DNA of 32,194 nucleotides from CAYLNH01 sp964384625 (GTDB lineage Bacteria; Verrucomicrobiota; Lentisphaeria; JABSQK01): contig CAYLNH010000054.1 in NCBI GenBank assembly GCA_964384625.1, positions 1 to 32,194 on the forward strand. The letters are read 5' to 3'. The notes below the pieces were generated by a model. The model was given only the letters and a program-made list of their open reading frames with translations. It made no database searches and was not told the DNA's origin. Below are positions 1 to 6,617 of this stretch, piece by piece. Position 1 is the first letter of the stretch. The number at the start of each line of letters is the position of its first letter. Both the position numbers and the translations under genes were made by a program.

Positions 1-110
1 GCGCGGCGGACCGCTTACGTTGAACCGCCTCGGAGAGGCGGGCTACTTTGTCGGGTAAGGCGCGGCGGACCGCTTACGTTGAACCGCCTCGGAGAGGCGG
101 GCTACTTTGT
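1..110. repeat. Two exact 51-bp direct repeats with internal hairpin
   Basis: Positions 1-51 and 60-110 are identical over 51 bp and are separated by 8 bp (period 59). Each copy holds a perfect 7-bp inverted repeat with a 3-nt loop (CCGCCTC-GGA-GAGGCGG; first copy 25-41). The window starts exactly on a repeat unit, so the array may continue upstream. No coding capacity is evident. It could be a REP-like palindromic element or part of a tandem repeat. Two units with an 8-bp gap are not enough to call CRISPR. Confidence 0.85.
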
Positions 111-130
111 TTCGGAAATTCCCTTGCATC

Positions 131-162
131 TATACTTGGCAGTATATAAGTTATATATAACT
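131..162. promoter_or_regulatory. Candidate operator: two adjacent AT-rich palindromes
   Basis: TATACT-TGGC-AGTATA (131-146) is an inverted repeat with 6-bp arms. Directly after it, AGTTATATATAACT (149-162) is a perfect 14-bp palindrome. Both lie just upstream of a GntR/LacI-type regulator gene, where autoregulatory operators are common. A weak promoter may overlap them (TTGCAT at 124-129, TATAAG at 145-150, 15-bp spacer), so a bound repressor would block initiation. The palindromes are seen directly; the operator role is inferred. Confidence 0.5.
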
Positions 163-185
163 AAAACCGACCGAGTGATGTGACG

Positions 186-1274
186 ATGAACCAACTACGG
201 CGCGGCAGCAAGCGGCAGAGGATCAAAGACAGCATTGTCAAATGGATTCGCGATCAGAAGCTGAATCCCGGCGATCCGATTCTGTCGCAGAATCAGTTGG
301 CCAAACGCTTCAAGGTCACGGCGGTCACCGTGCACAAGGCGTTGACCGAACTGGTCGATGACGGTGTGGTCCACCGCAAGCAGGGCAGCGGCACGTTTGT
401 CGGGCCGGATCCGGACAAGTGTGCGACGCGCAGTGTCTGTCTGATTCTGCAGGGCGAACACCTGGACCAGCCCGAGTATAACCCGTTGTATTGGCCGTAT
501 GTCCAGCGCCTGTACCGTGCCTTCATGGATGCTCTCGGGCACAACTGGACGTTCACCACGCGCGGCATCCAGCCCGAGACGCCGCCGGCGGAAGCGGCAT
601 CAGAACTGCAGCAGCACGCGATTGCATTCTTCTTCCACAGCCGTCAGCCGCGACCGCTCATCGACTATCTCGTCGGCCGCAAGGTCATGCCGGTGGCCTT
701 GTTCGGCTTGCCGGAGAAGGGCTTGGACTGTCTGACAATTGACCACGATATGGTGACCGGCACGCGCAAAGCGGTGCGCCATCTCAAGGAGCTCGGCTAC
801 CGCCGCATCGCGTTCGTGGGCAGCCGGTACGAGTGGGGTGCGGGCTGGGTCAAGGGCTTTCGCCAGGGTCTCCAGGAGAACAAGCTGGACCTGAACGAGA
901 AACTCATTCTCCAGAGCGATGAAGGTCGGGAGGCCGCGGCGCAAACTGTCGCCGCGGTTCTCGAGCAGGGGGATCGCCAATTCGACGTCATCCTGACCGA
1001 TTGCGACATGCGCGCCCTGGGCGCAATCGACGCGTTGCGGGCCGCCGGCCTGCGAGTACCCGCCGACGTCGGCGTCATGGGGTACGACGGCCTGGACCTG
1101 GCGACCCATCATCCGCCGTATCTCACCAGCGTCAAGATCCCGTACAAGCAGATGATCCAGGCGGCGTTGGACGAGTTGATCCGCAACGGCGGCCAACCCT
1201 TCAAGAAGAAACACCTGGCCTTTGTCGGCGAGATCACGCCAGGGCGAACCTGCAGGAAAGGAAGCCAGGCATGA
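186..1274 (+). CDS. GntR-type HTH / LacI-type sensor transcriptional regulator
   Basis: Probable cytoplasmic sugar-responsive DNA-binding regulator. Residues ~3-72 form a GntR winged helix: basic N-terminus, then LSQNQLAKRFKVTAVTVHKA as the HTH, and a GSGTFVG wing end. Residues ~85-355 resemble the LacI/GalR periplasmic-binding-like sensor, with GYRRIAFVG, a conserved TDCDMRALGAIDAL stretch, and VPADVGVMGYDG near the end. This is the AraR-like architecture (GntR DNA-binding head on a LacI-type effector domain). An in-frame GTG at 180 is an alternative start; ATG 186 is preferred by codon although neither has a clear Shine-Dalgarno. The stop overlaps the next ATG (ATGA at 1271-1274), so it leads the locus and probably controls it. 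The ligand cannot be read from the sequence. Confidence 0.88.
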   Translation: MNQLRRGSKRQRIKDSIVKWIRDQKLNPGDPILSQNQLAKRFKVTAVTVHKALTELVDDGVVHRKQGSGTFVGPDPDKCATRSVCLILQGEHLDQPEYNPLYWPYVQRLYRAFMDALGHNWTFTTRGIQPETPPAEAASELQQHAIAFFFHSRQPRPLIDYLVGRKVMPVALFGLPEKGLDCLTIDHDMVTGTRKAVRHLKELGYRRIAFVGSRYEWGAGWVKGFRQGLQENKLDLNEKLILQSDEGREAAAQTVAAVLEQGDRQFDVILTDCDMRALGAIDALRAAGLRVPADVGVMGYDGLDLATHHPPYLTSVKIPYKQMIQAALDELIRNGGQPFKKKHLAFVGEITPGRTCRKGSQA

Positions 1275-2128
1275 AGAGGGAATTTACGCTTATCGAGCTT
1301 CTTGTGCGCCAGTCGAAAATCGTAAAGGCGAAGGCAAGCTCAATGAGGTTCACCCTCATCGAGTTGTTGGTGGTCGTGGCCATCATCGGTATTCTGGCCG
1401 CCATGCTGCTGCCGGTGCTGACCAAAGCGCGTCAGAAGGCAAATCGAATTGTCTGCATCTCGAATTTGAAACAGCAGGGGATGGCCTTGAACATGTATGC
1501 CGAGGATTACAGTGGCTACGCTCCGCTTCCGTTTTCGGCGGCAGAATCGGCGCACTTCCTTGGCGGGTGGTCTGGCTACGCGGCTTACGGTGGTCGGTAT
1601 CTTTTCGTCAGTGATGCTCCGGGAAACGACCCTCTGGCAGTAAATCTTGGGCGCCTGTACACAGAGGGGTATGTGAGTGCGCGACAGCTTTACTTCTGTA
1701 AATCGCTGAACGAGAGCGGCTGGGGCGGCATCAGCTATCTGGATCACGAGCAACAGGGCTGGTCGCATGATGGAATTCCCGAGATGACTGTCCAGCGTTG
1801 TCAGGGCAGCTATTATTATCGTGGCGGGAAGGGCGATGGTTCTTGGTGGTCGCCGGAAGGGAATCGAATAGATCTCTTCATCGGCAGTGGTAAATATGCC
1901 GCCTTCTGGGACTGCTATCATTCCAGCAATTTCTACGGAAATTGGAAAGACAATGCCGGCAGTTTGAACGAAGGCTATCATCGGGAAGGGGTCAATGTGG
2001 CCTATTGGGATGGCAGCGTAGGCTTGCTTAAACCCGATGACTGGGCGGAATTTCCTTACATGGTTTGGGGAGATATCGACTTGCCGACAAACATCCTGGA
2101 TACGCTGGATGGCACCTATGGGCAGTAA
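1271..2128 (+). CDS. Prepilin-like protein 1 with duplicated FTLIELLV and H-X9-DG
   Basis: Secreted or membrane-anchored prepilin/pseudopilin-like protein of 285 aa. The true class III-like signal is MRFTLIELLVVVAIIGILAA at about residues 25-44, followed by an Arg/Lys/Ala-rich helix and a globular domain. An H-X9-DG motif (H..WDG, coded near 1979-2014) matches the prepilin-associated H-X9-DG family. An extra FTLIELLV lies 22 residues upstream (MKREFTLIELLV), without a following membrane helix. The 1271 start is favoured by AAAGGAAG at 1257-1264 and the ATGA overlap with the regulator. ATG 1343 would give a conventional two-residue leader and is a real alternative. An imperfect inverted repeat (1339-1347/1355-1363) spans the site. 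Base composition looks more AT-rich than in the neighbours. Function unknown. Confidence 0.82.
   Translation: MKREFTLIELLVRQSKIVKAKASSMRFTLIELLVVVAIIGILAAMLLPVLTKARQKANRIVCISNLKQQGMALNMYAEDYSGYAPLPFSAAESAHFLGGWSGYAAYGGRYLFVSDAPGNDPLAVNLGRLYTEGYVSARQLYFCKSLNESGWGGISYLDHEQQGWSHDGIPEMTVQRCQGSYYYRGGKGDGSWWSPEGNRIDLFIGSGKYAAFWDCYHSSNFYGNWKDNAGSLNEGYHREGVNVAYWDGSVGLLKPDDWAEFPYMVWGDIDLPTNILDTLDGTYGQ
1339..1363 (+). repeat. Imperfect hairpin over prepilin site, gene 1
   Basis: CTCAATGAG (1339-1347), loop GTTCACC (1348-1354), CTCATCGAG (1355-1363): 8 of 9 positions pair. The loop encodes Phe-Thr and the right arm Leu-Ile-Glu of the prepilin motif. The 89-bp repeat in genes 2-4 has the same layout with a 10-bp perfect stem. 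Compared with those copies, one pair is switched from C-G to G-C on both arms. Confidence 0.7.
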
Positions 2129-2154
2129 GAAGAGCAATATATGGAGGTGGTGAA

Positions 2155-3027
2155 ATGATGCGACAAATGAAACGATTTACACTCAACGATTTGCCGGCGT
2201 GCCACGGCGCAGCTCCGACCTCGGAGGGAGTCGGGGCGAAGCGCTCAATCAGGTTCACGCTGATTGAGCTTCTGGTGGTGATTGCGATCATCGCGTTGCT
2301 GGCGGCGATCCTGCTCCCGGTGCTGTCGCAGGCGCGGTTGCGGGCGAAGCAGATTCAGTGTATCGGCAACCTGCGGCAGATCGTGACGGCGTTCCATTTC
2401 TATGGCGATGATTACGACGAGTACCTGCCGCACTACGATCAGGCGCTCTACGGCTATACCCAGACGAGTCCGCCGACCGATGCGCATACGTATCGAATCA
2501 ACTGGCCGATGATCTACACCTACTGGCAAACGACGCCGGATCCCACGGCCATTTGGGATCACATTCCGGACGGCGCGGCCAGTCCGCGGCCGACGATCCT
2601 GCTGCGCGACGTGCCCCTGTTCAACTGTCCGGTCAAGGCATCGGCGCCGCGCAGCGGCCCCTATTGCTGGGGCACCAACTGGTGGCACTACTCGCTGATG
2701 GAAGCCGGGCACGACATTAAGAAGTGGTGGAAGATCTCGCGTTACGACGACAACGAGGTACTCCTGATGGAACGCGGCCTCGAGTCCTTCACCGGCTACT
2801 CCTGGGGCTGGAAGAACATGGCCTATTTCTACCTGCGCGTCGGCGGCGCGGCCGGTACCCAGTGGGGGTATCGCACCGCCGGCTGGCAGCACTTCAACGG
2901 CGCCAATTTTACCTTCGTCGACGGTCATGTGTCCTGGGAACGGCGGGAGGAATACATGCCGAACTGGGGCGGCGGCGATTACCGGATCACGCGGTGGATG
3001 GGAGATGTCTCGAAAGGTCTGTATTGA
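2155..3027 (+). CDS. Prepilin-like protein 2 with repeat-derived leader and H-X9-DG
   Basis: Prepilin-like protein of 290 aa. GGAGG at 2143-2147 lies 7 nt before ATG 2155 (a second ATG follows at 2158). The N-terminus has a degenerate first motif, KRFTLNDL, then a linker PACHGAAPTSEGVGAKRSIR, then the genuine RFTLIELLVVIAIIALLAA membrane segment. The linker and second motif come from the 89-bp repeat copy at 2191-2279. The C-terminus carries H-X9-DG (H, FNGANFTFV, DG) before DGHVSW, as in the Planctomycetes/Lentisphaerae prepilin-associated family. The mature part is Trp/Tyr-rich and probably an extracytoplasmic binding or structural domain, but no function is recognised. Arg stands at -1 of the predicted cleavage site instead of Gly. 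Confidence 0.85.
   Translation: MMRQMKRFTLNDLPACHGAAPTSEGVGAKRSIRFTLIELLVVIAIIALLAAILLPVLSQARLRAKQIQCIGNLRQIVTAFHFYGDDYDEYLPHYDQALYGYTQTSPPTDAHTYRINWPMIYTYWQTTPDPTAIWDHIPDGAASPRPTILLRDVPLFNCPVKASAPRSGPYCWGTNWWHYSLMEAGHDIKKWWKISRYDDNEVLLMERGLESFTGYSWGWKNMAYFYLRVGGAAGTQWGYRTAGWQHFNGANFTFVDGHVSWERREEYMPNWGGGDYRITRWMGDVSKGLY
2191..2279 (+). repeat. 89-bp prepilin-site repeat, copy A
   Basis: First of three 89-bp direct repeats inside prepilin-like genes; it differs from copies B and C at five positions. It encodes the linker plus RFTLIELLVV in frame. It contains CTCCGA-CC-TCGGAG, a perfect 6-bp inverted repeat, and the perfect 10-bp stem GCTCAATCAG (2243-2252) / CTGATTGAGC (2260-2269) around the 7-nt loop GTTCACG. 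Confidence 0.9.
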
Positions 3028-3953
3028 TGTCCAATCCGCGGTCACCAACCAGGTGCGAACTCCGGGGAGCGGTCGCCGCGCCGGCGGCGTTCACACGTAT
3101 CGAGTTGCCGGCGTGCCACAGCGCAGCTACGACTTCGCAGGGAGTCGGGGCGAAGCGCTCAATCAGATTCACGCTGATTGAGCTTCTGGTGGTGGTTGCG
3201 ATTATCGGCGTGCTGGCCGCGCTGTTGCTGCCGGCGTTGAGCCGCGCCCGCGATCAGGCGCGGACTGTCGCCTGCATCAACAACCAGAAACAGATCGGGT
3301 TGGCCTATCAGTTGTACGCCGACGATTGCGACGAAGTCATTCCTCATGGCGGCAAGCACTATCCGACTCTGGTGGCGCCGTATGTCGGCAAGCCCTTCGC
3401 CGTCAGCGCTGACAACGCCGCGGCAAAGAATCTGCAGGCGGCCATCATGTATTGTCCGGCTTTCACCGAGTCGCCGGATCCCTTGTCCTGGAGCTATCCG
3501 GCGGCGCCGCACTATCCGCCGAAATCGAAAGGCAAATACCCGGCGTCGACCTGCATGGCAAACCCCGGCCCGAATCACATCGGCCGCAACATCTTCAGCT
3601 ATCGCTCCAGTGACTGGCTCAATCCTCAGGCCTGGCAGAACGCCCACAACGTCGCGATTACGCCGGATCAGCGACAGCCGGTCAAGCTCAGCCGGATTCG
3701 GGATGCTGTCCTGCAGATGCTGGTGTCGGAAGGCTGGAGCAAGCACGCCTTTACGCGCTGGAGTTCGGTGTACTTCAACCCGCGGCACGGCAACCGGGCG
3801 CCCTCGGCCCAGGTCGACGGCCACGTTGAACTGCATCGCTGGGACGATCCGCGCCACGGTTCCACCGGCCATCTGAACGGCCCGAACCACGCCAACAGCA
3901 AGTATTCCATCGCCGTCTGGGGGACCTACCTCCATCCGGTCTGCAAAAAATGA
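3027..3953 (+). CDS. Prepilin-like protein 3 with repeat-derived leader and H-X9-DG
   Basis: Prepilin-like protein of 308 aa starting in a TGATG overlap with the preceding stop; AAAGG at 3013-3017 can serve as ribosome site. A long leader (about 47 residues) holds a first, slightly altered motif (AFTRIEL), the linker beginning PACHSAATTSQG, and the second motif RFTLIELLVVVAIIGVLAA, which is followed by the usual LLPALSRARDQARTVACINN helix. H-X9-DG is present near the end (H, GNRAPSAQV, DG). The 89-bp repeat copy at 3105-3193 is identical to the one in the next gene. Probably membrane-anchored with an exported C-terminal domain. The biochemical role is unknown. Confidence 0.85.
   Translation: MSNPRSPTRCELRGAVAAPAAFTRIELPACHSAATTSQGVGAKRSIRFTLIELLVVVAIIGVLAALLLPALSRARDQARTVACINNQKQIGLAYQLYADDCDEVIPHGGKHYPTLVAPYVGKPFAVSADNAAAKNLQAAIMYCPAFTESPDPLSWSYPAAPHYPPKSKGKYPASTCMANPGPNHIGRNIFSYRSSDWLNPQAWQNAHNVAITPDQRQPVKLSRIRDAVLQMLVSEGWSKHAFTRWSSVYFNPRHGNRAPSAQVDGHVELHRWDDPRHGSTGHLNGPNHANSKYSIAVWGTYLHPVCKK
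3105..3193 (+). repeat. 89-bp prepilin-site repeat, copy B
   Basis: Identical to copy C over all 89 bp. Stem arms are at 3157-3166 and 3174-3183 with loop ATTCACG. Beyond a short divergent patch, identity to copy C resumes downstream through the codons for the membrane helix. The inner small inverted repeat seen in copy A carries one mismatch here. Confidence 0.9.
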
Positions 3954-4945
3954 GAGAGAACGCAATCAAAACAGGCAGCCGCCGTCGGCAGTCGGCCGCA
4001 ACACAGTTCACGCTTATTGAGTTGCCGGCGTGCCACAGCGCAGCTACGACTTCGCAGGGAGTCGGGGCGAAGCGCTCAATCAGATTCACGCTGATTGAGC
4101 TTCTGGTGGTAATCGCCATCATCGGCGTGCTGGCCGCGCTGTTGCTGCCGGTATTGAGCCGGGCGAAACACGCGGCGCGCCGCGTTGCCTGCAGCGGCCA
4201 GTTACGGCAGCAGGGCATGGCTTTCGCCATGTTCGCCGATGACCACGAGGGGCGGCTGCCGTACAAGATGTTCCATTTCGATTTCGTCTGTACGCAGGAC
4301 GTTGACAGCCGCGGCTGCGACGCGGAGTACCACCGCCTGCGGGATGACGGCTACCTCGACGGCGCGTTGCGGATCTGTCCCGCCTCGCGCTATGCCGGTG
4401 ACCGCTACCGCGGCAGCAGCGGCGAGTACGGCTACGGCTACAACCGGAACTACTACACTTTGCGCGACGGCGACCGCAACACCGGCACCTACTTCTATAC
4501 GGGCGGCGGCAACCCGCCGCTGGACTCGGGCATTGTCTACGGCAGTTGGAGCAGTTGGGCCGCGGGCTGGCCGAACCTGTTCCCCGTACGTTTCAATCGG
4601 ATGGCGCAGGCCGACGCCTGGCTCATGGTCGTCGACTGGTACGGCGGCCACGACAGCTATATGCGGACCAACTATGAGGGAACCGATCCGCATCGCTTCT
4701 ATTACAACAGCAATCACGATTCCTGGGAGAATCCCGCCGGCCTGAACGGACTCTATGGGGACGGCCACGTCACGTGGACCGATGACTCCGACCTGGTCCG
4801 GCTGAACGCCCATGGCAACCGCGAAATCTGGCTGCCGCCGAACGGCTGTTTCGCGTTCGAAAACAAATACTACCTCTTCGGCGACGTCATCCGTCACAGC
4901 GATGCGCGGATGGCGGAATTCCGTCGGGTGTACCCGGCGCCCTGA
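3950..4945 (+). CDS. Prepilin-like protein 4 with repeat-derived leader
   Basis: Prepilin-like protein of 331 aa. Its ATG overlaps the upstream stop (ATGA) and has no obvious Shine-Dalgarno, so it is probably translated by coupling. The leader holds a complete first FTLIEL (QFTLIEL), then the linker beginning PACHSAATTSQG, then RFTLIELLVVIAIIGVLAA and LLPVLSRAKHAARRVAC. The mature part is rich in Tyr, Gly and Arg. The C-terminal signature deviates: the candidate His is followed by 14 rather than 9 residues before DG (GLYGDGHVTW). Of the five prepilin-like genes here this is the only one without exact H-X9-DG. Its N-terminal DNA is nearly identical to gene 3, indicating duplication or gene conversion. 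Confidence 0.84.
   Translation: MRENAIKTGSRRRQSAATQFTLIELPACHSAATTSQGVGAKRSIRFTLIELLVVIAIIGVLAALLLPVLSRAKHAARRVACSGQLRQQGMAFAMFADDHEGRLPYKMFHFDFVCTQDVDSRGCDAEYHRLRDDGYLDGALRICPASRYAGDRYRGSSGEYGYGYNRNYYTLRDGDRNTGTYFYTGGGNPPLDSGIVYGSWSSWAAGWPNLFPVRFNRMAQADAWLMVVDWYGGHDSYMRTNYEGTDPHRFYYNSNHDSWENPAGLNGLYGDGHVTWTDDSDLVRLNAHGNREIWLPPNGCFAFENKYYLFGDVIRHSDARMAEFRRVYPAP
4022..4110 (+). repeat. 89-bp prepilin-site repeat, copy C
   Basis: Identical to copy B. Just upstream lies CTTATTGAG (4013-4021), a direct copy of the LIE coding word. GCTCAATCAG (4074-4083) is the inverted copy, and CTGATTGAGC (4091-4100) is the direct copy in the genuine signal. The linker is therefore bounded by inverted copies of the word that encodes Leu-Ile-Glu. 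Confidence 0.9.
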
Positions 4946-4978
4946 TCCGTTGGCGGCATTGCCGCCGAACCGTGATCA
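4943..4978 (+). terminator. Strong hairpin after prepilin block
   Basis: The stop codon of prepilin-like gene 4 starts an interrupted stem: TGATC (4943-4947) pairs with GATCA (4974-4978), and the core is GGCGGC-ATT-GCCGCC (4952-4966). No U-tract follows, so this is not a classical intrinsic terminator. It could attenuate transcription, protect an mRNA 3' end, or separate expression of the prepilin genes from the enzyme genes. Confidence 0.4.
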
Positions 4979-5024
4979 ACGCATTCGCCTGTTCCCATAA
5001 TCCTGAACAGAAATATATCGAACC

Positions 5025-6617
5025 ATGCCGCAACCATACCTGCTCATTGAATCCGTCCCCGAGCGTCGTGAACGTCTGCTGCACGTAACGCTTCAGGGCC
5101 TTGCCAACCGTGAATCCCCCTGTCTCTATCTGCTGGCTGATCCGGCGACGGACGGCCATTGGGTGGATTGGTACAGGCAGTACGGGCTCGAGCCGGAAAC
5201 CGTGGATCTGGCCGCCGCGCTGGATCGGCTGCTGCCGGCGACCAACGGCGCCTACGTCCTCGAAGACCCCGGTGCAGATTGGCAGTTGCCGCTGGCCGTG
5301 ACGCTGGCCGGTTTGCACGATCGCGTGCTTGTGCTGCCCGAACAGACGGCGTTGATCGCCGAACGCGGGGGAGCGGTAGACCCTTTGCCGGTGCCGCAGT
5401 TCTCAACCCGGTTGGAAGCGATGGCCTGGGCCGTCGCCAATCTGCGGCCGCAGACTGCACCCGATCTGCTCCACGCCAACTACTGGGGCCGGCAGGTCGA
5501 TAATATCGATATCATCGACTGGGTCGTCGCCGGGCGCGGCTTCAGCTACCGGCTGACGACCAACCCGGTGACGCGTCCGGGCGAGCGCGCGCTGCTCGGC
5601 GAGCTGTACAACGCCAGCCCGATGTACACCCATGTCCTCGGCTGGCATCACAAGGACGACGGCGAGTGCGCTCACATCCATTTCGCCACCGAATACGGTA
5701 TGGTTCCGTTCTGTATGACGCGGAACCTGAACTTCTCCTTCCATCAGCACGTCAAGGCCAATGGTGACCTGCGGCAGTCCACGGAACTGAGCCCAGCTGA
5801 ATTCGATGCCGGGATCTCCTATGTGACGGTTGTCTTTTCCGACGGCGATGCGCCGCACTCGATGGTCGATCTGCAGAAACGGCAGTGGACGCGAGCCGAA
5901 CGCGGCGGCTTCCCTTTCGGCTGGGCCGTGCCGCCGCAGATGCTGACGTTCGGTCCGGCCATGCTGGAGTACTTCTACGCGACCATGGCGCCGCGGGACG
6001 AACTGCTCTGCGGCCCGTCTGGACTGGGCTACAACTATCTGTCGAACTGGGCGACCGCCCGCCGCGACGTGGACGACCCGCGCCGGTCCCGCAAGGAGTA
6101 CCTGGTGCGCAGCAACGACTTGATGGAACAACTCGACCTGCACGCCATGTGGCCGATCAACCGCGTGCTGCAATGGCTGCCGGACGGCCGGATCATGCGC
6201 CGTCTCGCCGGCAACGATGTCTGGGTGGTCAACGCCGATAACGAACCGGGCATGTACGGCGTCGATTTCATGGACGACGACCTGATTCGCGATTACTGCA
6301 CGCACATGCCCGCCTGCAGCGGTTTCTTCCAGGGCTGGCACAACATTCCGAACGAACGCGAACGCATCATCAACGGCCGGCCGTATTTCCCCGGGAAAGT
6401 GCTGGCGGAACGTCCTGAACAGACGATCGCCGATATCGAGAGGATCCGCGCCGTGGAAGGTGATCCCTGCTTCATCCCCGTACACGTCAACTGCTACGCC
6501 ATGCAACTGGATGCGGTGGCCGATACCATCGACCGCCTCGATCCGGAGAGATACCGGGTGCTCCTGCCGTCGGAGTTCCTGGCGCTTGCCGCCGCGTCAC
6601 AAGGAGGTGTTGAATGA
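5025..6617 (+). CDS. GxGYxYP-type putative glycoside hydrolase
   Basis: 530-aa protein resembling the GxGYxYP family of putative glycoside hydrolases. The family-naming motif appears at about residues 330-339 as GPSGLGYNYL, so the final Pro is replaced by Leu. Supporting segments are VTVVFSDGDAP upstream and a PPQMLTFGPAMLEYFYATMA stretch before the motif. No signal peptide is visible, so it may act in the cytoplasm or be exported another way. The start ATG 5025 has only a weak upstream purine run. It begins 79 bp after the prepilin block and ends in an ATGA overlap with the PHP-domain gene. The substrate is unknown; location among lyases and sulfatases suggests a polysaccharide-derived one. 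Family assignment is from motif recognition only. Confidence 0.7.
   Translation: MPQPYLLIESVPERRERLLHVTLQGLANRESPCLYLLADPATDGHWVDWYRQYGLEPETVDLAAALDRLLPATNGAYVLEDPGADWQLPLAVTLAGLHDRVLVLPEQTALIAERGGAVDPLPVPQFSTRLEAMAWAVANLRPQTAPDLLHANYWGRQVDNIDIIDWVVAGRGFSYRLTTNPVTRPGERALLGELYNASPMYTHVLGWHHKDDGECAHIHFATEYGMVPFCMTRNLNFSFHQHVKANGDLRQSTELSPAEFDAGISYVTVVFSDGDAPHSMVDLQKRQWTRAERGGFPFGWAVPPQMLTFGPAMLEYFYATMAPRDELLCGPSGLGYNYLSNWATARRDVDDPRRSRKEYLVRSNDLMEQLDLHAMWPINRVLQWLPDGRIMRRLAGNDVWVVNADNEPGMYGVDFMDDDLIRDYCTHMPACSGFFQGWHNIPNERERIINGRPYFPGKVLAERPEQTIADIERIRAVEGDPCFIPVHVNCYAMQLDAVADTIDRLDPERYRVLLPSEFLALAAASQGGVE

Noticed and set aside
1..110. CRISPR array
   Set aside because: Only two 51-bp units with an 8-bp gap; spacer length and unit count do not fit CRISPR, and no cas genes are present.
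4943..4978. Classical intrinsic terminator
   Set aside because: The hairpin is strong but no U-tract follows, so it is listed only as a low-confidence structured element.
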